This document shows positions 1 through 7,038 of a stretch of DNA of 43,552 nucleotides, one piece after another. The notes beneath the pieces are model-generated. The model had not been told where the DNA came from. It searched no databases and saw only the letters and a list, made by a program, of their open reading frames with translations. The number at the start of each line of letters is the position of its first letter. Within the stretch, counting starts at the first letter, position 1. The position numbers and the translations under genes were made by a program. Source of the stretch: a virus; IMG/VR virus record IMGVR_UViG_3300033153_016033, positions 1-43,552 of that record; one strand, given 5' to 3'.

Positions 1-471
1 ATGTACAGAAAAAGAAGCCAAATAAATAAACAGGTAAAAGAGTTATTTAAACATAAGGATTGCTCTGGTTTAGATATGCTTGATATAGGATGCGGGCTAA
101 AAGCTAACGCTAAATATCTTAAAAAAAAAGGAGCGATGGTTATTACCGTTGATATTGATAGCGAAGTTAATCCTGATGTCTTAATGGATATTAGGGGTAT
201 TAATTTAGGCGGTAAATACGATATCATCCTCTGCCTCAATGTCCTCCAATTTTTAACTATAAATGAAATAAAAGAAGTATTGCCAAAGGTTTTAAGTATA
301 ATTAAAACTGGTGGTATAATTATGATACAGATGTTTGATAGTCCTGTGGTTGAATGGATAAATCAACAACTAGGAAATTTTAAAATAATAGATTATAGAC
401 ATTGGATTCAAACAGACCACAAACCATATAAACATACCCACTCAATGGTGAGTTGGATTTTAAGAAAATAA
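1..471 (+). CDS. SAM-dependent class I methyltransferase, small (possibly 5'-truncated)
   Basis: This 156-residue protein has the Rossmann-type methyltransferase core. Motif I (MLDIGCGLKAN, residues about 26-36) binds S-adenosylmethionine, an acidic strand end (VTVDID) follows, and a motif IV-like strand (YDIILCLNVLQF) precedes a GG turn. The substrate cannot be read from sequence. The family usually has 180-250 residues, so it is short. The first ATG is exactly the first base of the window, with no upstream sequence to judge it. The frame is open at the window edge and matches the incomplete reading frame at the right end, so the true start may lie further upstream if the genome is circular. 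It converges on the minus-strand gene at 513 and ends in a shared hairpin terminator. Confidence 0.8.
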   Translation: MYRKRSQINKQVKELFKHKDCSGLDMLDIGCGLKANAKYLKKKGAMVITVDIDSEVNPDVLMDIRGINLGGKYDIILCLNVLQFLTINEIKEVLPKVLSIIKTGGIIMIQMFDSPVVEWINQQLGNFKIIDYRHWIQTDHKPYKHTHSMVSWILRK

Positions 472-499
472 AACCAGCCTATATCTCAAGGCTGGTTTT
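470..499. terminator. Bidirectional intrinsic terminator between convergent genes
   Basis: A perfect 10-bp stem, AAAACCAGCC (470-479) with GGCTGGTTTT (490-499), closes a 10-base loop. The stem ends in four As on one side and four Ts on the other, so it can act as a terminator in both directions. It lies between the methyltransferase stop and the stop of the minus-strand gene at 513. Confidence 0.8.
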
Positions 500-512
500 G
501 AGTTTAAGGAAT

Positions 513-2168
513 TTAAGGTTGCGCATAATAAGTCCACCAAATACTATTTGCTTGGTTAATTAAGTCCAATAATTCTTCATCCTCTCCCCCATCCCACCAT
601 ATATCATGTGGAACTGACCCATCAGGATCTTCCAATTCTTCCCATCTAGCTTTAACTTTATTAATTATTGACTGAATAGCATTGCTATCATCCTTATCGT
701 CAATATTAGCTTTCATGTCATACATCCTAGATGATATACACCCTTCTTTTATATCTGGAGGATCAGGTAATGGGTCTGGATCAGGTGGAGGAGGGTCTGG
801 ATCAGGATCAGGGACAGTGGTACAAGTTGGCTGCGTGGTTGTCCATCCATCTGGGCAAGTTGTTCCATCAACTACAATAGTTCTTAATTCTTCCCCATAG
901 CAACTATAACAGGTTGTTTTAACTGGAGGATCTGGTTCAGGGTCAGGATCAGGGTCAGGATCAGGGTCTGGCGGCGGAGTCGGAGGTGTCGGCTTTTTCT
1001 CTGTTGGCTTATCATGTCCAGGCATTCCCCAGCTTAAATTAGGAACCCATGCGCCTGACTCAAGTTTTACTTTGTTTACTTTTTCTCCTGATAATATTCT
1101 GGATTCTAGGTCAGCCAAGTCTACAATATGCTGGTGCCACCCTCTCCTGTGTAATTCTCCATATAAATATGGATCTATGCCTTGAAACTTCTTTTTTTGC
1201 TCTTCTAGTTGAGTTGGGGTAAAGGTATCCAAAAACTCAGGACTTAAAGGAGTAGGGAAATGGGGGGCGGTACCTGCTTGAGCTTCACCAACTGAAATAA
1301 AGCGTTGAATTAAACCAGTAATAGGTTGTTGCTCTTCTTCTTGAATTTCTTCTATTTGTCCAACAGTTCCTCCTTTTCTAATAAGCTCAACCTCCAATTC
1401 TCCCTGTTTTATTCTTGACTGAACTTGGGTATTAATATCTTCCATTAGCTTTTTTTCAGTAGCTTTAATAACTGCAGCCGATATACCTCCAGCCAATAGA
1501 ACAGAGCCAATCCCTATAATAGGTGCGATAGTAGCTGCGCCTGCTTGTCCGACAGCTGAAGGGTCAGGGAGGGCTGGTTTGCCGATCCTTGATGCTTGTT
1601 CAGTTATCCGAGGGTCTGGTTTAATTCCTTTATTTAACATTTTAGCCAAAGCATTTGATTGTTCAGCTTTTGGTAAATGTTTAATTGACTGTAATATTTT
1701 ATCTGCAAAAGTTCCTCCAGAAGCTGGGGCTGACATAACTCCTTGGGTGAGACCTCCGATAGCTGGCAAGAGTCCAGGGGTTAGAGGTGGCACTTTGGGG
1801 GCTTCCAAAGCATCTTGCACCTTCTGAAATAATGAATCAATATCTAATATCTCTAATATTTTAGGTGATACCTGTTCAGCAGCTTTTTTAAATTCAGTCG
1901 CAAATCTCTTTACTTCAGGTGCTAATTTGACTGCTTTTTCTACCACACCAGATACTGGCTTACCAATAGCTTCAACGGCTCCTTTAGCCACATCTATTGG
2001 TTTGGCTTTAAGGAATCCCTTTTCTGATAATTGGGTGCGGAGTTGTTCGCTTAGAAAACTGCCAGCCTCTTTGAACGGGCGTAATGCTATTGAGGCAGGA
2101 TTTTGGCTAGGTTTAGGGCTAAAACCTTGGTTTTGGAGAAGTTGTAGGAGGCGTTGGGATAGAGGCAT
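513..2168 (-). CDS. Probable virion/ejection protein with Pro-Asp linkers and a Cys module
   Basis: A 551-residue protein of unrecognised family. The start is set at the ATG followed by CCTCTATCC (MPLSQRLLQ), which has the usual ATAT-ATG context; 39 further in-frame codons upstream look non-coding. It has helical N-terminal segments rich in Ala/Lys/Pro, a hydrophobic glycine-rich stretch at about 211-235 that could cross a membrane, an acidic Glu/Gln run, then two (Pro-Asp)n linkers (about 391-416 and 452-471). These flank a module with CYSC and CPDGW elements (about 418-449). The C-terminus is Trp-rich and acidic. It is the last gene of the minus-strand structural block, after two probable ejection proteins, which favours a virion role. 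Function is inferred only from position. Confidence 0.7.
   Translation of the reverse strand: MPLSQRLLQLLQNQGFSPKPSQNPASIALRPFKEAGSFLSEQLRTQLSEKGFLKAKPIDVAKGAVEAIGKPVSGVVEKAVKLAPEVKRFATEFKKAAEQVSPKILEILDIDSLFQKVQDALEAPKVPPLTPGLLPAIGGLTQGVMSAPASGGTFADKILQSIKHLPKAEQSNALAKMLNKGIKPDPRITEQASRIGKPALPDPSAVGQAGAATIAPIIGIGSVLLAGGISAAVIKATEKKLMEDINTQVQSRIKQGELEVELIRKGGTVGQIEEIQEEEQQPITGLIQRFISVGEAQAGTAPHFPTPLSPEFLDTFTPTQLEEQKKKFQGIDPYLYGELHRRGWHQHIVDLADLESRILSGEKVNKVKLESGAWVPNLSWGMPGHDKPTEKKPTPPTPPPDPDPDPDPDPEPDPPVKTTCYSCYGEELRTIVVDGTTCPDGWTTTQPTCTTVPDPDPDPPPPDPDPLPDPPDIKEGCISSRMYDMKANIDDKDDSNAIQSIINKVKARWEELEDPDGSVPHDIWWDGGEDEELLDLINQANSIWWTYYAQP
757..814. repeat. Low-complexity tandem repeat encoding Pro-Asp linker 2
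   Basis: Imperfect tandem copies of GGATCAGG/GGGTCTGG units encode, on the minus strand, the second Pro-Asp-rich linker of the protein at 513-2168. Length variation between related genomes would be expected here. Confidence 0.75.
924..976. repeat. Low-complexity tandem repeat encoding Pro-Asp linker 1
   Basis: GGATCAGGGTCA-type units repeat in tandem and encode the first Pro-Asp run of the protein at 513-2168. The similarity to the repeat at 757-814 suggests slippage or duplication around the intervening Cys module. Confidence 0.75.
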
Positions 2169-2183
2169 ATAATTATTAGTTAT

Positions 2184-2212
2184 TTGACAAAATGTATAAT
2201 ACATGCTAGTAT
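2184..2212 (+). promoter_or_regulatory. Sigma70-type promoter with extended -10, for the small RNA at 2219
   Basis: A consensus -35 TTGACA (2184-2189), a 17-bp spacer and -10 TAGTAT (2207-2212) preceded by TGC (an extended -10). The predicted start at about 2219 is the first base of a segment that pairs with the downstream terminator loop. It points away from the minus-strand gene at 513-2168 and lies just outside that gene's start. Confidence 0.65.
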
Positions 2213-2218
2213 TAATAT

Positions 2219-2311
2219 ACCTAACAAGTAACATTAAATTATGGATTTTTCGCAAGAATAATCTACAATTTAGTAAGAAACTCACCAGCTTGTTAGGTAG
2301 GTGGGTTTTTT
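2219..2311 (+). ncRNA. Candidate 93-nt small RNA, 5' end complementary to its terminator loop
   Basis: No reading frame of note lies here. The predicted transcript begins ACCTAACAAG (2219-2228). Near its end is a 7-bp terminator stem ACTCACC (2280-2286) with GGTGGGT (2300-2306, one T-G pair) followed by six Ts (2306-2311). The stem's loop contains CTTGTTAGGT (2289-2298), the perfect 10-base complement of the 5' end, so an H-type pseudoknot or a terminator/antiterminator competition is possible. Promoter, body and terminator fit end to end, which is why I call an independent RNA gene. It lies in a 352-bp gene-free stretch. Target and function are unknown; it is not a family I recognise. Confidence 0.55.
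2280..2311 (+). terminator. Intrinsic terminator of the small RNA
   Basis: A 7-bp stem with a 13-base loop and a six-T tail. No plus-strand coding sequence precedes it, so its only apparent client is the small RNA starting at about 2219. Confidence 0.65.
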
Positions 2312-2321
2312 ATTATGCAAA

Positions 2322-2377
2322 GGGGACTGAATTAAGGTAGTTAAAGTATGTTGCGTACAGCCCTAGCTTCAGTCTCC
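2322..2377. other. Intergenic hairpin between two plus-strand promoters
   Basis: GGGGACTGAA (2322-2331) pairs with TTCAGTCTCC (2368-2377), ten pairs with one wobble, around a 36-base loop that itself contains a weak GTATG-ttg-CGTAC hairpin. It sits between the small-RNA terminator and the next promoter. No coding frame is evident. It could act as DNA or in a read-through transcript. Confidence 0.45.
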
Positions 2378-2392
2378 ATTGGATAATAACGG

Positions 2393-2421
2393 TTGACAAA
2401 TTAGTTTATTAGGAGTATAAT
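2393..2421 (+). promoter_or_regulatory. Perfect consensus sigma70 promoter for the endonuclease at 2521
   Basis: TTGACA (2393-2398), a 17-bp spacer and TATAAT (2416-2421) match the bacterial consensus at every position. Predicted transcription start is about 2428, giving a leader of about 93 nt that contains the pseudoknot-forming element. It points into the plus-strand endonuclease-like gene, against the surrounding minus-strand operon. Confidence 0.8.
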
Positions 2422-2437
2422 GTAAGTAGATTAATTA

Positions 2438-2507
2438 AACCTGGGGCTAAAAGCGTAATATGTATTAAGTTTCCCCCAGGTTACTTAACATGTATTACGC
2501 TTTTAGC
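2438..2507 (+). promoter_or_regulatory. Pseudoknot-capable structured mRNA leader
   Basis: Two perfect helices interleave. AACCTGGGG (2438-2446) can pair with CCCCAGGTT (2474-2482). The 15-base segment 2446-2460 (starting GCTAAAAGCG) can pair with 2493-2507 (ending TTTTAGC). A third helix TTAAGT (2465-2470) with ACTTAA (2483-2488) extends the 15-bp stem inward, leaving the CCCCAGG strand in the loop. The result is a long hairpin whose loop can pair with the sequence just before the stem. It ends 13 bases before the start codon, so it could control translation of the endonuclease. There is no T-run, so it is not a terminator. Confidence 0.6.
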
Positions 2508-2520
2508 TTGTTAAAACTAT

Positions 2521-3159
2521 ATGATGGAAATAAAATGTAAGGAGTGTGGGGAGATGTTTGAGGTATATAACTATAGAAAAGATACTGCAAAATATTGTTC
2601 AAATAAATGTAGATTGATTGCACCAACTAATCTTTTATATAAAGGATGTATCTCATGGTGTAAAGGTAAAAAGAATTTGAAAATAACTGGTAATAAACAT
2701 CCGCTATACAAACACGGCATGAGATTTACTAGATTTTATAGAATATGGGCTGGAATAATAGATCGTACAAAAACTCAAAGGGGTAAATATTATATCGGAA
2801 TTAAAGTCTGTAAACGATGGCAGAAGTTCGAGAATTTCAGAGACGATATGTATTCATCTTACCTAGAACATGTGAAAGAATTTGGAGAAAAGGATACTAC
2901 TATTGATAGATTCCCTAATCAAAAGGGACATTACTCTATTAATAACACTCGTTGGGCTACACGAATAGAACAATCACGAAATAGGGGAGTAGTCAAATTA
3001 TTTACTGCTCATGGAAAAAGTATGACATTACCTGAGTGGGGGAAAAAATTAAACAAAAGACCAAAATTATTATGGCAAAGAATCTATATTGCTAAATGGC
3101 CATTAAAATATTGTTTATCAAGTAAAAATTATTTAAATAATTCACCAGTTAAAAAATAA
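2521..3159 (+). CDS. Mobile endonuclease-like protein (HNH-type, R-W-A-T family)
   Basis: A 212-residue protein with an N-terminal zinc-finger-like unit (CKEC at 6-9, CSNKC about 23-27). It also has the pattern common in phage-borne mobile genes: TRFYRIWAGI, GIKVCKRW, ENFRDDM, then TIDRFPNQKGHYSINNTRWATRIEQSRNR-like blocks. A similar protein occurs at 14624. Proteins of this pattern are often annotated as HNH homing endonucleases; I infer a DNA-binding or nicking role. It runs opposite to all neighbours, between the minus-strand genes at 513 and 3257, and has its own consensus promoter and structured leader. Two tandem ATGs (2521 and 2524) are possible starts. Confidence 0.7.
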   Translation: MMEIKCKECGEMFEVYNYRKDTAKYCSNKCRLIAPTNLLYKGCISWCKGKKNLKITGNKHPLYKHGMRFTRFYRIWAGIIDRTKTQRGKYYIGIKVCKRWQKFENFRDDMYSSYLEHVKEFGEKDTTIDRFPNQKGHYSINNTRWATRIEQSRNRGVVKLFTAHGKSMTLPEWGKKLNKRPKLLWQRIYIAKWPLKYCLSSKNYLNNSPVKK

Positions 3160-3163
3160 TTAT

Positions 3164-3268
3164 ATGACTAACCCACTACCATACATCTCAGATTTGTTCT
3201 GGGATCATTTCTGGACAATAGCTATCACAATCGCATTTATTGTGAGTGTATTTAATTTACTCTCTTAG
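3164..3268 (+). CDS. Small single-pass membrane protein, 34 residues
   Basis: A short frame starting four bases after the endonuclease stop, in the common TTATATG context. It encodes a Trp-containing head (DLFWDHFW) followed by one hydrophobic helix (TIAITIAFIVSVFNLL). Its last 12 bases overlap the 3' end of the minus-strand gene at 3257. Downstream placement suggests co-transcription with the endonuclease. The length, start context and clean hydrophobic helix favour a real gene, but chance cannot be excluded. Confidence 0.4.
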   Translation: MTNPLPYISDLFWDHFWTIAITIAFIVSVFNLLS

Positions 3269-4858
3269 TAATGCTTCCAATATTTCAATATCTCCAACAA
3301 ACTGTTGCTGAATTGACGGTTCTAATTTGTTTATTTCTTTTAGTAATCTGGATACGGCTTGTTTAGTCTTTGGACTTGCAATCAGTTTTCCGCCTTTGAA
3401 TATAAGTAGCCCTAAACCTCCAGCTATTAACGCTGGTGTTGCAAAAGTTGCAGCGGCCCCTAAACCTCCGATTCCTACGCCGGCTGCTATTACCTGAACT
3501 ATTTTAGACTTTGTACCTATAACCGCACCTAGTCTATCAAGAGACCTCAAGAAAGCAGTGTCAGCTTCAGCGGCTGCTTTTGGCACAACATTATCCATAG
3601 CTGTAAATAATGCTCTCTGATTTTGTAGCGATTCTTTTACCGCTACATTTTTTGTTTTCTCTTCCAATATATCATTCAATGTATTTCTAATTTCTCGATT
3701 AGCTATTGAAAAAGCATTTTCAGCAGAAGCGTCAAAGGCTTTAGGTTTTTGTAGTCTTACCCATGAATCATATTCTTTTCTGGCTTTTAGCACACCGCTA
3801 CCAGTCCCAGCATTCTGATTAATCAACTGTACCATCTTATTCATTAGTTTATCCGCTGTTTTTTCTGCGTCTCCTACAATAGTCGGGCTTTCAGATAGTA
3901 CAGTCTTAGCTTCGTTCAATCTAGATTTAACTTCTTTTTTAGAAATAATAAAATTATTGGCAGCTATTTGTTTTTTAAGACTTATGGCTGCTTTTTCATT
4001 TGCTACTTGGATGGCATTGTAATTTCTTTGCATTGATTTAGTTACTTGGAAATTAGGTATTCTCAATATAGCCTGTTCAGCTGCCAACTCTTGGGCGGTA
4101 GGTGCTATTTGGGTTTGTATAAATGCCCCCCGGCCAGTTTCTGTAGAGCGTGGTACTTGTAATTCTTTGACTTTTTTTGTCCTAATTGGACTAACTAATT
4201 CTCTGACTTCTGATTGTAGTTTTCCTGCTATTTGTTTTTCAGCTCTAGTTTCTAATCCAGCTCCTATTCTTGCTCCGATATCTTTTCTTCTAGCAGGGGC
4301 TTTTGCAAGCAAGGTAGTTTCTATTAAATTGGCTAAAGCTCCTAGGTTTCTTCTAACCCTTGGGTCTTGTGCTAATTCTACTAATCTATTAGCTTTTTCT
4401 GGAAATTGAGTCTTAAAAGCCTCAGCTGTATTTTTAGTGCTAGCAATTAATGGCTCTATACTTTCTTCCTTAATGCGCTTAACTCCTTCTTTCAATTTAC
4501 CTACGACTGGTTTTTCTATTATATCTGGAGTAATAGCTGATAACCCTTTTCCAGCACCCTTAATAAGAGTAAGAAGCACATCACCAAAAATATCTAAGCC
4601 TAAACCAGCGGCTTGACCTGTAACTTGGAGTGCCGTTTCATCAAGTGGTTGTTTCCCAGCACCAAAAGCATCAACCGCCTCTTCAAAGGTAGCAGTTCTT
4701 CTTCTTACACTTTCCCTAGCTCTTTCTAAGAACCCAGGAAATTTAACTGACGAAGTAGGTTGTTGCAGTGGTTGAACGCCAGCTGATCTGGCCGCTTCTT
4801 CCAAGCTTAATGGTTTTATCCCCGCTTGTTCAGCTGCTTGTTTTAAGTTTATAGGCAT
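3257..4858 (-). CDS. Probable internal virion / DNA-ejection protein
   Basis: A 533-residue, mostly helical, Ala/Lys/Glu-rich protein. The N-terminus holds two copies of a short repeat (QAAEQAGIKPL and EEAARSAGVQPL). Near the C-terminus is a long glycine/alanine-rich hydrophobic segment (about 455-490: AAGVGIGGLG, then FATPALIAGGLGLLIF) that could insert into a membrane. Helical proteins with late hydrophobic segments just downstream of a lytic-domain protein are typical of podovirus ejection cassettes, but no sequence family was recognised. The start is ATATATG. It follows the gene ending at 4868 by nine bases in the same operon. Confidence 0.65.
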   Translation of the reverse strand: MPINLKQAAEQAGIKPLSLEEAARSAGVQPLQQPTSSVKFPGFLERARESVRRRTATFEEAVDAFGAGKQPLDETALQVTGQAAGLGLDIFGDVLLTLIKGAGKGLSAITPDIIEKPVVGKLKEGVKRIKEESIEPLIASTKNTAEAFKTQFPEKANRLVELAQDPRVRRNLGALANLIETTLLAKAPARRKDIGARIGAGLETRAEKQIAGKLQSEVRELVSPIRTKKVKELQVPRSTETGRGAFIQTQIAPTAQELAAEQAILRIPNFQVTKSMQRNYNAIQVANEKAAISLKKQIAANNFIISKKEVKSRLNEAKTVLSESPTIVGDAEKTADKLMNKMVQLINQNAGTGSGVLKARKEYDSWVRLQKPKAFDASAENAFSIANREIRNTLNDILEEKTKNVAVKESLQNQRALFTAMDNVVPKAAAEADTAFLRSLDRLGAVIGTKSKIVQVIAAGVGIGGLGAAATFATPALIAGGLGLLIFKGGKLIASPKTKQAVSRLLKEINKLEPSIQQQFVGDIEILEALLRE

Positions 4859-4867
4859 ATATTTTTA

Positions 4868-6979
4868 TTATGCGAAGAAGCCCTCTTGAGTGGCGACTGC
4901 TTCAACTAATTTTTTAAAATTAACACTTTGAGTTCTAGCGTTTATGTCCACACCAAGTATTCTGGCTACTGAATTTGCCCAACTAATATCTTCCGCATAG
5001 ACCCTTCCTAACTCTCTGATAGTTGGATTAGCTGACAGAAATTTACTCTGACCACTTACTTTGGCTCTTAAGTCAGACTCTAGTCCTTTAAACCCAGCTT
5101 GACTATCAGCAAATACTAAGTGTCCTTGGTCATCAGTTTTAGGCGAACCATCAGGATTTTTAATAGCAAACTGGTCAGCTACCCCGCCACGCTTCACATT
5201 ACCTGGGTTTTTATTTCTTTGTGGCCTGTTTAAACTTACTGTGTCATTTTTTTTTTGGAGAGATTCGATAATTTGTTTCAATCCTTCTTCTCCATATATC
5301 TTTAGGGCTTCTTCGTATGATGTATCGAATCCAAGATCATTAAAACTTCTTTGTACATCAATACCAGATACTGCTTCTACTTCCCCTGTCAACTCCTCTG
5401 AAGTTTTAAATTCTTCTGCGACAAATCGACCATAATCTATTCCTTGAGATTCAGCTAAATTCCTTAATGGTTCTATCATATCCTCAAAGTTATTACGCCT
5501 TACATCGTATAATTCAAGTGCTGTTTTTCTCATTTGTTCTCTAGTCTCCTTCGGAAGTTTATCACCTTTTTGTAACCTATCTATCACAAATTGAGGGGCA
5601 ATTTTATTTAAGAAAGCACTAGCAGATTGGAGTAAGGTTACATCCTCACTTCTGACAGTTGCTCCAGGGTCGACCATACGTTGAAAAGCATTGATGGCGG
5701 CGATGTCACCAAATCCCGTATCTTGCGTTAGTCCATTCACAACACCTAATATCCCAGTTTCTATATCTAACATATCACGATATGCTGGGTTAGCAACGAC
5801 TTGAGCCGATAATCCTTTAGCTTGAGTAAACTGATCCTCACTTAATTCTCCATTATTCCTAGCGTTTAGGGCTTCTTGTTCTTTTATCAGCTCTAATTGT
5901 CCAGCCGATACTTCAGTTTGAAGTTTTTGGAAATCTAATACATCAATTTGTTCGCCTAATCTAGCTCTATCTGATAAGCCTTGGAAGACTGCCTCAAAAG
6001 ATCCTGGCACCATCCCCGCTGAACTTTCAAGCAATGCTATTTCTTGTGGTGGAATTTGAGATAATTGTACACCAGATTCTATTAATTGTTTGATATTATC
6101 TTGAGCAAGTGTTCTAATCTCTTCATCTACTTCTAACTGTTTAAGCCCTTTAAACGATTTACCACCAATTGTAAATGACTGATCAGATGGAAGTTGTCTG
6201 AGTTGAGTTAATAGTTTTATTTCTTGATCGGGATCTAGGGTTGGGAGGCCAAGTACGCCACCTTCTGCGCTAATTCCCCTTTTCTCTAACAGAGCCAATT
6301 CTGCCCCCAAGCGTTTTTCAGCTAATTCCGTCTGCCTTTCTATAAACTTCAACCTTATATCATCAATCCGAGTAGCTTGATCAAACTTCTCTGCATCAAT
6401 TAATTCTTGCTTTTGCTTCTCTATTAACTTAATACTTCTATCTAAGTCTTTTTGTATTCTATCAATCTCACCAATTGTGGAACTGTCTTTTGTAATAGCT
6501 GTTACGCCTACACCTCCAAATTGTTGGCCAGAAGCAGATACTTGTCCTTTCGCACTTTCGGCCGCCTCGCCTAACAATCCGACTTGTCTTTTCGCCTCAT
6601 CCCCGATTTCTTGCTTCCTCTCTCCTGTTCTTTGTATTTCTAGCCTTTCTCTCTCGGCTCTATCTCGCTCTGCTTGTTCAAATGCCCCTCTAGCTTCTCG
6701 ATTCAAAACTGAAAATTCAGAGTCTAGTCCAGAATCAGCCACTCCAGCCTCATTGAATAAACCCTTAAAATCATCTCGGTTCCCCGTAACATCCGCCCCC
6801 CCATCCCTAATGTCAGCTAAGGCAGAATCAATTGACTGAAACTGTTGAGATGAAAAAAATTGCCCCTCTTCACCACTGCCAATAGCCCCTATTCTTTGTG
6901 TAGGTTGAGAGGTTAAAATTTCCCCCGTGATTTTATCTCTTACTTGTTGTCCCGCTAATACGGAAAATTGATCTGCCAT
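4868..6979 (-). CDS. Large virion protein with C-terminal lytic-type domain
   Basis: A 703-residue protein, highly helical and rich in Glu, Gln and Arg. Coiled-coil-like stretches fill the first half (for example ERERLEIQRTGERKQ and KLIEKQKQELIDAEK). The last 120 residues change character: NKNPGNVKRGG, then HLVFADSQAGFKGLESDL and a helical end. The NPGN plus F-x-S-x-x-x-G arrangement recurs in phage virion proteins annotated as peptidoglycan-active (RNNNPGN-type) domains. I infer that this protein is ejected and helps DNA cross the cell wall. It sits between the LysM protein and the gene at 3257. No catalytic residue can be assigned with confidence. Confidence 0.65.
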   Translation of the reverse strand: MADQFSVLAGQQVRDKITGEILTSQPTQRIGAIGSGEEGQFFSSQQFQSIDSALADIRDGGADVTGNRDDFKGLFNEAGVADSGLDSEFSVLNREARGAFEQAERDRAERERLEIQRTGERKQEIGDEAKRQVGLLGEAAESAKGQVSASGQQFGGVGVTAITKDSSTIGEIDRIQKDLDRSIKLIEKQKQELIDAEKFDQATRIDDIRLKFIERQTELAEKRLGAELALLEKRGISAEGGVLGLPTLDPDQEIKLLTQLRQLPSDQSFTIGGKSFKGLKQLEVDEEIRTLAQDNIKQLIESGVQLSQIPPQEIALLESSAGMVPGSFEAVFQGLSDRARLGEQIDVLDFQKLQTEVSAGQLELIKEQEALNARNNGELSEDQFTQAKGLSAQVVANPAYRDMLDIETGILGVVNGLTQDTGFGDIAAINAFQRMVDPGATVRSEDVTLLQSASAFLNKIAPQFVIDRLQKGDKLPKETREQMRKTALELYDVRRNNFEDMIEPLRNLAESQGIDYGRFVAEEFKTSEELTGEVEAVSGIDVQRSFNDLGFDTSYEEALKIYGEEGLKQIIESLQKKNDTVSLNRPQRNKNPGNVKRGGVADQFAIKNPDGSPKTDDQGHLVFADSQAGFKGLESDLRAKVSGQSKFLSANPTIRELGRVYAEDISWANSVARILGVDINARTQSVNFKKLVEAVATQEGFFA

Positions 6980-7009
6980 ATTTTTAATAATTAATAAATA
7001 AGTTGTCTC

Positions 7010-7031
7010 ACCCCTCCTAACCAGAAGGGGT
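7010..7031. terminator. Intergenic hairpin between the 7039 and 4868 genes
   Basis: ACCCCT (7010-7015) pairs with AGGGGT (7026-7031) around a 10-base loop. On the plus strand it is followed by TTAAAAA, not a T-run. On the minus strand, the direction of transcription, no T-run follows, so partial termination or mRNA processing is more likely than full termination. Confidence 0.4.
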
Positions 7032-7038
7032 TTAAAAA

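Noticed and set aside
757-976. A CRISPR-like or DNA-level functional repeat array.
   Set aside because: The units are 6-12 bases, contiguous, in frame and encode Pro-Asp linkers; there are no unique spacers of constant length.
682-2172. Plus-strand frames inside the 513-2168 gene.
   Set aside because: They are antisense readings of the repeat-rich minus-strand gene, with low-complexity Gly/Ser composition and no start context.
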